A DNA stretch of 23,616 nucleotides from contig DIQY01000082.1 in NCBI GenBank assembly GCA_002424295.1, positions 1-23,616 of the forward strand, in the 5' to 3' direction. The stretch comes from Ruminococcaceae bacterium UBA5450. GTDB lineage: Bacteria > Bacillota > Clostridia > Oscillospirales > Acutalibacteraceae. The notes under the pieces were generated by a model, which saw nothing but the letters and a program-made list of their open reading frames with translations, did not search any database and was not told the origin of the DNA. Position 1 is the stretch's first letter. Every line of letters begins with the position of its first letter. Position numbers and translations under genes: made by a program. Of the stretch, positions 14,113 to 21,894 are shown piece by piece.

Positions 14113-15708
14113 ATGGGAAAAAGGGTAGTTTCATTATTTGCAATTCTGATGCTCGGCCTGTCTATCTGCATTATTCGTCTCTATGGATTGACGATTTATG
14201 ACGGGACTTTGGCACAAGCAGCTGCAAATCAGCAAAAATACACCTTGCAGATTCGAAGGGAGAGGGGAATGATTTATGACCGAAAGATGAAACCACTGAC
14301 AGAAGGAAGCACCGAATATCTTGCAGCGGTTGCCCCCAGTACGGAAACAGCGGCGGCATTGAGTAAAATTTTGCCGCAGTCTAAAATTAAAAGTGTCTAT
14401 CAGCTTTTAACGGAACGAAATCCTTTTCTGATGAAGCTGGATCAAAATATTTCGGCACCAGGGGTGACGGTTTTTCCGCTTAAAAGCCGTTATTCGAGCC
14501 CTGCATTGGCGACGCACTTAATTGGATATGTAGATGAGGGCGGTATGGGCGCTGCGGGAGCAGAAAAGGCTTTTGATGATTCCTTGTCTCAGAACGAAGG
14601 AGAACTAAAAATCACCTATCGAGTAGATGCTCTTGGACACATCCTTCCAAGTGACACGTCGGAAATTACAGATACGTTGTCGCAGGATTCTTCCGGAGTC
14701 GCCCTTACACTGGATCGAGATATTCAGGAAATCACACAAAAAGCAATGGATAGAAAGATCAGTAAAGGTGCAGCGGTGGTTTTAAATGCAGAAAATGGCC
14801 AACTGTTAGCCTCTGTCAGCCGCCCTGATTTTAATCCTGATGATATATCATCAGCAATGAATGCTTCTAATAGTCCATTACTCGATCGTACGATTTCATC
14901 TTATAGCGTTGGTTCTGTATTTAAATTGGTTTCGGCAGCGACTGCTTTGGAAAACGGCGCAGATCCAAATGAAGAATATAACTGCACCGGAAAAATTGAA
15001 GTCGATGGGCAGTCGTTTGCTTGCTATAATGGAGAAGCACATGGAAAAGTGAATCTTCAAAAAGCAATCTCAGAATCCTGCAATGGATATTTTGTACAAC
15101 TCATGCAGAAAGTTCCGCAGGAGAAATTCTTATCAATGGCACGTTCCCTAGGATTTGGAGATTCTTATGAATTATTGCCGGGTATTCATAGTTCTGCTGG
15201 AACGCTTCCTTCGCTTAATACGTTAAAAATTCCCAGAGCGCTCGCAAATTTTTCTTTTGGGCAAGGAGAACTGACCGCTTCTCCAATTCAGATTGCGGCG
15301 ATGACGGAGGCAATTGCTTCCGGCGGACTTTATAGAAAGCCGGTGGCTTTTTTAGGGACAGTGGATCAGGACGGGAACTTGACCACAAATTCGATGCAGC
15401 AGCCAAATAGAGTCATGTCTCAAGAAACATCTCTGATTCTAAAAAATGCGATGAAGCTTTCTGCGTCGGAGGGTACTAGTAAATTAGGAAAACCAGACTT
15501 TGTAGAGGCGGCGGCAAAAACAGCCACTGCTCAGACAGGACAGTATGACGGAGATAAAGAAAAGGTGATTAGCTGGTATACCGGATTCTTTCCTGCAGAG
15601 TCACCAAAATATGTAGTTACCATTATGGCGGAAGACGGCGATGGAGGCGGTACAACCTGCGGCCCTGTTTTTAAAGAAATTGCAGACGAATTATACCCGA
15701 AGAATTGA
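14113..15708 (+). CDS. Class B penicillin-binding protein (FtsI/PBP2-type transpeptidase)
   Basis: A 531-residue peptidoglycan transpeptidase anchored by one N-terminal span (residues about 4-25). The RGMIYDR motif (51-57) opens the dimerisation domain. The transpeptidase domain has the active-site SxxK motif as S268-V-F-K271 and the SxN motif as S322-C-N324. The third motif, normally KTG, reads K469-T-A471 (AAKTATAQTG). The end, SPKYVVTIMAEDGDGGGTTCGPVFKEI, is typical of the class. There is no PASTA domain, and at 531 residues it is shorter than most division PBPs. Its role in elongation, division or sporulation cannot be decided from sequence. The ribosome binding site lies in a hairpin just upstream, and its stop codon overlaps the alaS promoter. 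Confidence 0.92.
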   Translation: MGKRVVSLFAILMLGLSICIIRLYGLTIYDGTLAQAAANQQKYTLQIRRERGMIYDRKMKPLTEGSTEYLAAVAPSTETAAALSKILPQSKIKSVYQLLTERNPFLMKLDQNISAPGVTVFPLKSRYSSPALATHLIGYVDEGGMGAAGAEKAFDDSLSQNEGELKITYRVDALGHILPSDTSEITDTLSQDSSGVALTLDRDIQEITQKAMDRKISKGAAVVLNAENGQLLASVSRPDFNPDDISSAMNASNSPLLDRTISSYSVGSVFKLVSAATALENGADPNEEYNCTGKIEVDGQSFACYNGEAHGKVNLQKAISESCNGYFVQLMQKVPQEKFLSMARSLGFGDSYELLPGIHSSAGTLPSLNTLKIPRALANFSFGQGELTASPIQIAAMTEAIASGGLYRKPVAFLGTVDQDGNLTTNSMQQPNRVMSQETSLILKNAMKLSASEGTSKLGKPDFVEAAAKTATAQTGQYDGDKEKVISWYTGFFPAESPKYVVTIMAEDGDGGGTTCGPVFKEIADELYPKN

Positions 15709-15733
15709 CTTTTATCGCGGGAATGCTTATAAT
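15705..15733 (+). promoter_or_regulatory. Sigma-A promoter of the alaS operon
   Basis: TTGACT (15705-15710), a 17-base spacer and TATAAT (15728-15733): five of six and six of six consensus bases. The -35 box includes the TGA stop codon of the PBP gene. Transcription would begin near 15740, at the start of the T-box leader. Confidence 0.85.
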
Positions 15734-15739
15734 TTAAAA

Positions 15740-15987
15740 AGATGTGAAAAGCGATGAAGGGAAATAATTCTTTTTAAGGCATTGCAGAGATTCTGCCGTA
15801 TGGTGCGAGGCGGAAATGTTACAGAAAGAATGAGCCGTCCCAGAGCTCCTTGCGGAGAGCAAAGGCGTTTTATCTGCGTTAAAGGTAAAAAGAGGTGACT
15901 GTCTGGATTTTCAAAAGGCAGTTGCAATTTGGGTGGTACCACGGACTCTTCCGTCCCATTGTGGGCGGAGGAGTCTATCTTTTTTTA
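15740..15987 (+). promoter_or_regulatory. T-box riboswitch (alanine) controlling alaS
   Basis: The T-box sequence GGGTGGTACCACGG lies at 15931-15944, just before a terminator. Stem I is seen as ATTCTTT (about 15767-15773) pairing with AAAGAAT (15825-15831). The likely specifier is GCC at 15834-15836, an alanine codon, just before the conserved CCCAGAG. A second stem, GCTCC/GGAGAGC, follows (about 15845-15860). The antiterminator bulge reads TGGT (15934-15937), which matches the ACCA end expected for tRNA-Ala with discriminator A. Uncharged tRNA-Ala would stabilise the antiterminator and turn on alaS and the genes behind it. Transcription is thus linked to alanine supply; this is established T-box behaviour, applied here by motif. 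Confidence 0.93.
15944..15986 (+). terminator. T-box regulated terminator
   Basis: GACTCTTCCGTCC (15944-15956) pairs with GGGCGGAGGAGTC (15963-15975) over about 13 bases with a few G-T pairs, followed shortly by seven T (15980-15986). The first arm overlaps the end of the T-box antiterminator, giving the usual either/or switch. Confidence 0.92.
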
Positions 15988-16018
15988 AGATGATCATAAA
16001 AGGATGGAGAAAAAGTAT

Positions 16019-18658
16019 ATGGAGTGGACTGGATTAAATGAAATCCGCGAAAAGTATCTGGAATTCTTTGAAAGCAAAGGGCATTTGCGGTTGCCTAGCT
16101 TTTCTTTGATTCCGAAAGATGATAATTCGCTTTTGCTGATTAATTCCGGTATGGCACCGATGAAAAAATATTTTACAGGGGAAGTAACCCCGCCGCGCAA
16201 GCGCGTTACAACCTGTCAGAAATGTATTCGCACCGGCGATATTGAGAATGTCGGGATCACCGATCGTCATGGTACTTTTTTTGAGATGCTGGGCAACTTT
16301 TCTTTTGGCGATTATTTTAAGCATGAGGCCATTCCATGGGCATGGGAATTTTGCACGAAAGTTATGAAAATGCCGGTGGATAAGCTGTGGATTACCATTT
16401 ATTTGGATGACGACGAAGCTTTTGAGATTTGGACAAAAGGAGTCGGCGTTAACCCGGATCATATCGTTCGTCTCGGCAAAGAAGATAATTTTTGGGAACA
16501 CGGCTCCGGCCCTTGCGGTCCCTGCAGCGAAATTTATTTTGACCGCGGAGAAGAACACGGCTGCGGAAAACCTACTTGTGGCCCTGGCTGCGAGTGTGAT
16601 CGCTATGTTGAATTTTGGAATGTCGTATTTTCGCAGTTTGATTCCGACGGAAAAGGAAACTATCCGCCGATGGAACACCCGAATATTGATACCGGCATGG
16701 GGCTGGAACGTCTTGCCTGCATTATGCAGGGAGTCGATAATCTGTTTTTGGTGGATACCATTCAAAGCATTTTGCAGCATGTATGCCATATTGCCAAGGT
16801 TGAATATGGAAAAGATAAGAAAAAAGATGTTTCAATCCGCGTGATCACAGACCATATTCGTTCTACTGTTTTCATGATTGCAGACGGTGTGATGCCTAGT
16901 AATGAGGGACGCGGTTATGTCCTGCGCCGTTTGCTGCGCCGTGCAGCCCGTCACGGAAAACTTTTAGGAATTAATCGTCCATTTCTCTCTGAAGTTGCGG
17001 AAACTGTAATTGAGCAAAGCAAAAAAGCTTATCCGGAACTTTCTGAAAAGCGTGCGATGATTTTGAAACTTGTTTCGGTGGAAGAGGATAGCTTTAGCCG
17101 AACGATTGATCAGGGGATGCAGCTTTTAAATCAACTGATTGATGATAATTCGACAAAATTGATTTCCGGAACGGACGCATTTAAACTAAATGATACCTAT
17201 GGATTCCCTTTGGATTTGACAAAGGAAATTGCTGCGGAGCGTGGAATTCAGGTCGATGAAAAAGCATTCTTTGAATTGATGAAGGAACAGAAAGAACGTT
17301 CCAGATCTGCCCGTAAAAATGCCGGAGCAGATGCGTGGGCAGGAGAAAATAATCTTTTAGAGGATCTGTCTGAAACGGAATTTTTAGGATATACAGAAGA
17401 TTCTGTAAATGCAAAGATTCTTGGAATCGTAAAAGATGGAGAGAGAGTCCAAAATGCGACTGCCGGAGACGATGTAACGCTGATCCTTGACCGTACTACT
17501 TTTTATGCGGAAAGCGGCGGACAGGTAGGCGATACCGGATTCATTACTTCTGCAGATGCGATTGTTAAAATTCAGGACACCACGAAAAATCACGCAAAAA
17601 CTTTTCTCCATTTTGGCCACATCGATGCAGGAAGTCTTCAGGTAGGGGATACGGTTGTAACTGAGAGAGATCAGAAACGCCATCAAGCCATTATGCGAAA
17701 TCATACGGCAGCTCACCTATTGCAGGCCGCTCTTCGAAAAACGCTGGGAGATCATGTGGAGCAGGCTGGACAGCTTGTGAATGAAGAACGGGTGCGCTTT
17801 GACTTTACACATTTTTCAGCTTTAACGGCAGAAGAACTCTCAAAAGTGGAATCGTTGGTCAATACCGTTATTTTGAATGCGATTCCTGTTACTTGCAAGG
17901 AAATGCCGATTGAAGAAGCAAAAAAATTAGGAGCAATGGCACTGTTCGGCGAAAAATACGGAAAAATTGTTCGTGTTGTTTCTGTTGAAGATTTCAGTAA
18001 GGAATTTTGTGGCGGAACACACGTTGATAATACTGCAAAGCTGGGGCTCTTTAAAATTGTTTCAGAAAGCAGTGCAGCTGCTGGAGTCCGTAGAATTGAA
18101 GCTGTTACAGGATTTGGGGTTTATGAGCTTTTAACAAATCTGCAAAAGGAAATCAGTGAGACGGCTTCTGTTATGAAACTCAACAGTGCCACTGATTTGC
18201 TTTCTCATGCAGAACAGATGATGCAGCAAATAAAAGAAAAAGACAATACGATCAACGAACTTTCCGAAAAACTTGCTGGATTTCAAATTGACGGTTTGTT
18301 TGCGGGAGCGAAGATGATTAACGGCGTACGGGTATGTACTGCAATGTTTTCCGGTACGGATTCTGCTACCTTGCGGACCATGTGCGATAAAATCCGTGAC
18401 AAGGCTCCTGATATGGTTGCCGCTTTGATTGGAATTAATGAGGGGAAAGCTTCTGTGGCAGTCACAGTAGGAAAAGATGCAATGCAGCGCGGTGCACATG
18501 CTGGAAAGATTGCTAAGGCGGTCGCAATGATTGCCGGAGGCAACGGCGGCGGACGGCCTAATTTTGCGATGGCTGGTGCGAAGGATCTGACGAAGTTAGA
18601 TGAGGCACTAAAAGCTACTGAAGGAATCGTGCAGAAAATGCTGAAACCTGAGGAATAA
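16019..18658 (+). CDS. alaS: Alanine--tRNA ligase
   Basis: An 879-residue synthetase that charges tRNA-Ala and clears mischarged Ser and Gly. The catalytic domain opens with WTGLNEIREKYLEFFESKGH and has NSGMAPMKKYF. The editing domain carries the zinc ligands H562 and H566 (HTAAH) and C664 and H668 (CGGTH). The C-terminal DHHA1 domain ends with GGNGGGRPNFAMAGAKD. Length is normal and the gene is intact. The start at 16019 (MEWTGL) is preferred over the ATG at 16004, because GGATGGAG lies about 9 bases before 16019 while 16004 has no properly spaced site, and homologues begin at this point. It is controlled by the T-box just upstream and leads an operon with HIT, PRT, comEC, holA and rnmV. Confidence 0.97.
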   Translation: MEWTGLNEIREKYLEFFESKGHLRLPSFSLIPKDDNSLLLINSGMAPMKKYFTGEVTPPRKRVTTCQKCIRTGDIENVGITDRHGTFFEMLGNFSFGDYFKHEAIPWAWEFCTKVMKMPVDKLWITIYLDDDEAFEIWTKGVGVNPDHIVRLGKEDNFWEHGSGPCGPCSEIYFDRGEEHGCGKPTCGPGCECDRYVEFWNVVFSQFDSDGKGNYPPMEHPNIDTGMGLERLACIMQGVDNLFLVDTIQSILQHVCHIAKVEYGKDKKKDVSIRVITDHIRSTVFMIADGVMPSNEGRGYVLRRLLRRAARHGKLLGINRPFLSEVAETVIEQSKKAYPELSEKRAMILKLVSVEEDSFSRTIDQGMQLLNQLIDDNSTKLISGTDAFKLNDTYGFPLDLTKEIAAERGIQVDEKAFFELMKEQKERSRSARKNAGADAWAGENNLLEDLSETEFLGYTEDSVNAKILGIVKDGERVQNATAGDDVTLILDRTTFYAESGGQVGDTGFITSADAIVKIQDTTKNHAKTFLHFGHIDAGSLQVGDTVVTERDQKRHQAIMRNHTAAHLLQAALRKTLGDHVEQAGQLVNEERVRFDFTHFSALTAEELSKVESLVNTVILNAIPVTCKEMPIEEAKKLGAMALFGEKYGKIVRVVSVEDFSKEFCGGTHVDNTAKLGLFKIVSESSAAAGVRRIEAVTGFGVYELLTNLQKEISETASVMKLNSATDLLSHAEQMMQQIKEKDNTINELSEKLAGFQIDGLFAGAKMINGVRVCTAMFSGTDSATLRTMCDKIRDKAPDMVAALIGINEGKASVAVTVGKDAMQRGAHAGKIAKAVAMIAGGNGGGRPNFAMAGAKDLTKLDEALKATEGIVQKMLKPEE

Positions 18659-18668
18659 AACTGATAAA

Positions 18669-18694
18669 ATGATTTGATGATAAACAAAATCATC
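18669..18694 (+). repeat. Overlapping small inverted repeats between alaS and the HIT gene
   Basis: ATGATTT (18669-18675) is complementary to AAATCAT (18687-18693), and GATGAT (18676-18681) is complementary to ATCATC (18689-18694), so two hairpins compete for the same right arm. There is no T tract. It sits just before the AAAGGAGG of the next gene. Possibly an mRNA processing or stability element, possibly chance in AT-rich sequence. Confidence 0.35.
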
Positions 18695-18716
18695 TGGTGG
18701 AAAGGAGGAAAATCTA

Positions 18717-19055
18717 ATGGATTGTGTATTCTGTAAAATTGTATCGGGGGAAATTCCAAGCAAAAAAGTATATGAAGATGATCTCTGTGTTGCTTTTTGT
18801 GATCTGGATCCGCAGGCGCCGGTTCATATTTTAATTATTCCGAAAGAGCATATTGAATCTGCAGCTAAGATCAATTCTGAAAACAGCAAAATCGTGGCAC
18901 ATATTTTTGAGGTGGCGGCGAAACTAGCTGCAGAAAACCATTTGGATGCTGGTTGGAGAATTGTCTGCAATGTTGGAGCAGATGGTGGACAAACGGTTCT
19001 GCATCTGCATTTTCATCTGCTCGGAGGACGCTCTATGAAATGGCCTCCCGGCTAA
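18717..19055 (+). CDS. HIT family protein (histidine triad nucleotide-binding, HinT-like)
   Basis: A 112-residue HinT-type hydrolase acting on adenosine 5'-phosphoramidates and aminoacyl adenylates. The histidine triad is H96-L-H98-F-H100 in TVLHLHFHLLGG, and the C-terminal RSMKWPPG and N-terminal DCVFCKIVSGEIPS are typical; C3 and C6 could help bind zinc. The ATG at 18717 has AAAGGAGG about 7 bases upstream. HinT proteins are known to hydrolyse aminoacyl-AMP made by tRNA synthetases, so a place directly behind alaS is plausible; that link is inference. No separate promoter is evident in the 58-base gap. Confidence 0.94.
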   Translation: MDCVFCKIVSGEIPSKKVYEDDLCVAFCDLDPQAPVHILIIPKEHIESAAKINSENSKIVAHIFEVAAKLAAENHLDAGWRIVCNVGADGGQTVLHLHFHLLGGRSMKWPPG

Positions 19056-19098
19056 AAAATCAATCATTAAAGATTATTAGAGAAAGGTCTTGCTTTCA

Positions 19099-19662
19099 TT
19101 GAATGAACAGATCGAAAAAAATGGGCTTGCTTATTACAGAATGACGATTGCCGGCTGCGTACGCGATCTTCCGATCTGCCCAATCGGAGAACATATGGAT
19201 ATTGCCGGATTTGTAATGCTCGGAGATGTTGAGATTACAGAACGTTCTGCAGAGGAGCTTTTAAAAAGATGCCCTGAGCATGATGTCGTAGTGACTGCAG
19301 AAACGAAAGGAATCCCGCTTTGTTATGAAATGGCACGGCAGGGATGCGGCCGCTATATTGTGGCCAGAAAAAGTGTAAAAGCTTATATGCGCAACCCGAT
19401 TCATGTAGAGGTAAAATCCATCACAACGGATCATCTGCAGAGACTGTATTTAGCCGAAGATGATTATATCGGACTTAAAGGGAAGCGTGTGCTGATCGTA
19501 GACGATGTTATCAGCACAGGAGAGTCTCTTAAAGCGATGGAGGAGCTCGTAGAGAAATTCGGTGGGAATATTGTAGGGCGTGCTGCCGTATTGGCAGAAG
19601 GCGATGCGAAAGACCGCAAAGATATTATTTATCTGGAGCCTCTGCCATTGTTTGCAAAGTGA
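19099..19662 (+). CDS. Phosphoribosyltransferase (adenine phosphoribosyltransferase-like)
   Basis: A protein of about 187 residues with the type I PRTase fold. The PRPP-binding motif is VLIVDDVISTGES, about 135 residues from the start; AETKGIPLCYEMARQ is the flexible-loop and PPi region. Members of this clostridial group are usually annotated as adenine phosphoribosyltransferase (adenine plus PRPP to AMP), but the sequence also resembles xanthine/PurR-type PRTases, so the base used is uncertain. The start is not clear: no ATG fits. TTG at 19099 is 11 bases behind AGAAAGG and TTG at 19090 only 2 bases behind it, so 19099 is preferred. It follows the HIT gene by about 40 bases and precedes comEC by 30. 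Confidence 0.8.
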   Translation: MNEQIEKNGLAYYRMTIAGCVRDLPICPIGEHMDIAGFVMLGDVEITERSAEELLKRCPEHDVVVTAETKGIPLCYEMARQGCGRYIVARKSVKAYMRNPIHVEVKSITTDHLQRLYLAEDDYIGLKGKRVLIVDDVISTGESLKAMEELVEKFGGNIVGRAAVLAEGDAKDRKDIIYLEPLPLFAK

Positions 19663-19692
19663 TTTTTTGCAGGCAAACGAGGAGGGATTTTT

Positions 19693-21894
19693 ATGAAGCG
19701 GCCGCTTGCGTTAGTAGGTTTTACATATCTGCTGGCACAGGTGGCCGCTGTCTTTTTAAAAAATTACTCGCTGACTGCCGGATTTTCTATTGGATGTTTT
19801 CTATCCTTTTTCATTTTGATGCGGATTCCATTTTGCAGAAAAACTGATCGCTTTCCGGTGGTGTTCCTGACCGCTGCAGTTGCTTTTGCAGTTTTTACAG
19901 TCAGTGATTGGAATGTTTCATCTGTTAAATCGTTCGATGATCGAGAAGTAACGGTAACCGGAACGGTTATCGAAACGCCGGAATTATCCAATGAGAAATT
20001 TTATTACATAGTGAAAGTGGATTCCTGCAAAGGAACAGACACAGATGAATTAATTGGGAAAACGATTCGTCTTTCGTCAAAACAGGCACTCGGTGCAGAG
20101 AGTTTTGACACTCTAACTTGTAGGGCACATTTTTATCCTACTTCGGATTCCTTTTCATCGTGGTCTAAAGGGATTTCTTTGGAAGGCTATATTTTTGAAT
20201 ATATGCCTTTTTCCTATGAGACACCGCAGAGCTATCCTTTGACTGCATTTCCAATGAAGCTGCGGGAACAACTGTTGAGCCATCTATGGGATCATCTTTC
20301 AAAAAAAGCAGCCAGCCTTGGAGGAGCACTGCTTTTAGGAGATAAGGCTTCTCTTAGCCAAAAAGTTGTGGACGATTTTCGATTGGCTGGAGTCAGCCAT
20401 CTGATGAGCGTTTCCGGATTTCATATGGCGATTATGACGCAGCTCTTTTTCTTCCTTTTGACATTTGTGCCGATTTCCCGCCGCCGAAAGAACCTTTTTG
20501 CAGTATTTGGAATTTGGCTTTTCATGGCGGTTACGGCGTTTACCCCCTCCGTTCTCCGCAGCGGGATTATGTATTTGATCATGCTGATTGGAAGATTTTT
20601 TTATCGGCGCGCAGACAGTTTGAATTCATTGGGATTTGCCGTTTTCCTAATTTGCTTGCTGGATCCTTTTTCGGCAGCAGACCCAGGATTTTTGCTTAGT
20701 GTCAGCGCAACGCTTGGAATTTTGATTGCTGCTTCTCCGCTTACAGCCTATTTTCTGCATCGTTTACCGGAAAAGATACGAGGCAATAGAATTCTAAAAA
20801 AATTTAGTGAAATTCTTTCTTTGACGATTTCTTCAATGCTTTTTACACTTCCGGTCATCCTGATTTATTTTCACACGTTTACTCCGGCGTCCTTCCTTTC
20901 AAATTTCTGTTTGATTTGGCCGGTAACACTTTTTCTTTATGCAGTTTCTGGTACCGCAGTTTTAGGAGGAATTCCGGGTGTGAAAATTTTAGTGATCCCG
21001 TTTTCGTGGGCGGCAGAGCGTCTTGCAGACGGAATTTTAAAAATGGTACATTGGATTTCCTCTTTGCCGTATGCTTCTATTTCAGTATCAGAGGATTTTT
21101 CTCAATTCTTTTTGATGTGCGTTTTTTTGCTGTTTGGAATTACGCTCCTTTGCTTTTGCTCAAAGAAAAATTTACAAGCAGCGGGAATTTTATCCGTCTG
21201 CATTTTGTTTGCAGGAATTTTTGGATGTCAACTGGAAAGCTATAATGCCACGTGGGTCACGTTTGTAGGAAGAGGAAAGGAAACCAGCCTCATTCTTACA
21301 AAAAATGGGAAGAGTGCAGTGATCGGTTGTAATACAAAGAGCAGGCTGATTGATTATGCTCTTCGAGAGCAAAATACAAAAGAGGTCTGTTTTCTTACCT
21401 ATTTGACGAAAAAGCCTTCAGAAGAATGGGCAGCTTCTGATTTGATCTCGAAATGGAAACCGGACCATGTATTGCTGCAGCCAGCCACATATTTGGAAGA
21501 TTCTATCCGACTTGCATTGCCAAAAGCCAAAAGTGTTCATGCATTTGGAACTGCTTCTCAGATTGAGCTATGGGATCAAATTCGAATTACAGTTGTCCGT
21601 GGTGCAGCTCTTGCAACTATAAATGATACAAAACTTTTGATTTGTTCTAAAGGAACGTCACTTGATTCTCTGCCCCAATCATTTCAAAATGCAGATTTTT
21701 ATTTTGGAGTTGATCTTCCAAAATCTTCAAAACCATTTCAGCCAAATAATATCTTTTTAAACCATTATTTATCTTCTTCACTGCAAAAGAGCAGCGCTAA
21801 ATTGAATGTCCCAGTTTATATTACAGATGGGAATGGGAATTTTGTTTTGGAGATGAAGCCGGATAATACGATTAAAATCAGGAGGAGTGCATAA
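19693..21894 (+). CDS. comEC: ComEC/Rec2 family competence membrane protein with degenerate C-terminal domain
   Basis: A 733-residue multi-span membrane protein of the DNA-uptake channel family. The N-terminal part has two hydrophobic segments and a DUF4131-like region (VTVTGTVIETPELSN). The competence domain follows, with the hallmark AGVSHLMSVSGFHMAIM at residues 232-248, LLGDKASLS just before it, and many membrane helices up to about 510. The last 210 residues align in position with the metallo-beta-lactamase-like domain, but the metal-binding signature is gone: the segment VTFVGRGKETSLIL (from 522) replaces the usual F-DVGQGDS, and LTYLTKKPSEEW (568-579) stands where THxHxDH is expected. 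GGAGGG lies 6 bases before the ATG. The gene overlaps holA by one base, as is common in Firmicutes. Confidence 0.9.
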   Translation: MKRPLALVGFTYLLAQVAAVFLKNYSLTAGFSIGCFLSFFILMRIPFCRKTDRFPVVFLTAAVAFAVFTVSDWNVSSVKSFDDREVTVTGTVIETPELSNEKFYYIVKVDSCKGTDTDELIGKTIRLSSKQALGAESFDTLTCRAHFYPTSDSFSSWSKGISLEGYIFEYMPFSYETPQSYPLTAFPMKLREQLLSHLWDHLSKKAASLGGALLLGDKASLSQKVVDDFRLAGVSHLMSVSGFHMAIMTQLFFFLLTFVPISRRRKNLFAVFGIWLFMAVTAFTPSVLRSGIMYLIMLIGRFFYRRADSLNSLGFAVFLICLLDPFSAADPGFLLSVSATLGILIAASPLTAYFLHRLPEKIRGNRILKKFSEILSLTISSMLFTLPVILIYFHTFTPASFLSNFCLIWPVTLFLYAVSGTAVLGGIPGVKILVIPFSWAAERLADGILKMVHWISSLPYASISVSEDFSQFFLMCVFLLFGITLLCFCSKKNLQAAGILSVCILFAGIFGCQLESYNATWVTFVGRGKETSLILTKNGKSAVIGCNTKSRLIDYALREQNTKEVCFLTYLTKKPSEEWAASDLISKWKPDHVLLQPATYLEDSIRLALPKAKSVHAFGTASQIELWDQIRITVVRGAALATINDTKLLICSKGTSLDSLPQSFQNADFYFGVDLPKSSKPFQPNNIFLNHYLSSSLQKSSAKLNVPVYITDGNGNFVLEMKPDNTIKIRRSA

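Noticed and set aside
15740..15987. T-box leader considered for serine (AGC) or glutamate (GAG) specifiers in overlapping triplets
   Set aside because: GCC is best placed before the conserved CCCAGAG, agrees with the TGGT bulge for tRNA-Ala and with the downstream alaS.
16004..16018. Earlier ATG for alaS
   Set aside because: No properly spaced ribosome binding site; homologues begin at the equivalent of 16019.
16034..16789. Antisense open frame of 251 codons within alaS
   Set aside because: Composition fits a reversed coding shadow; alaS is unambiguous on the other strand and no start signals support the antisense frame.
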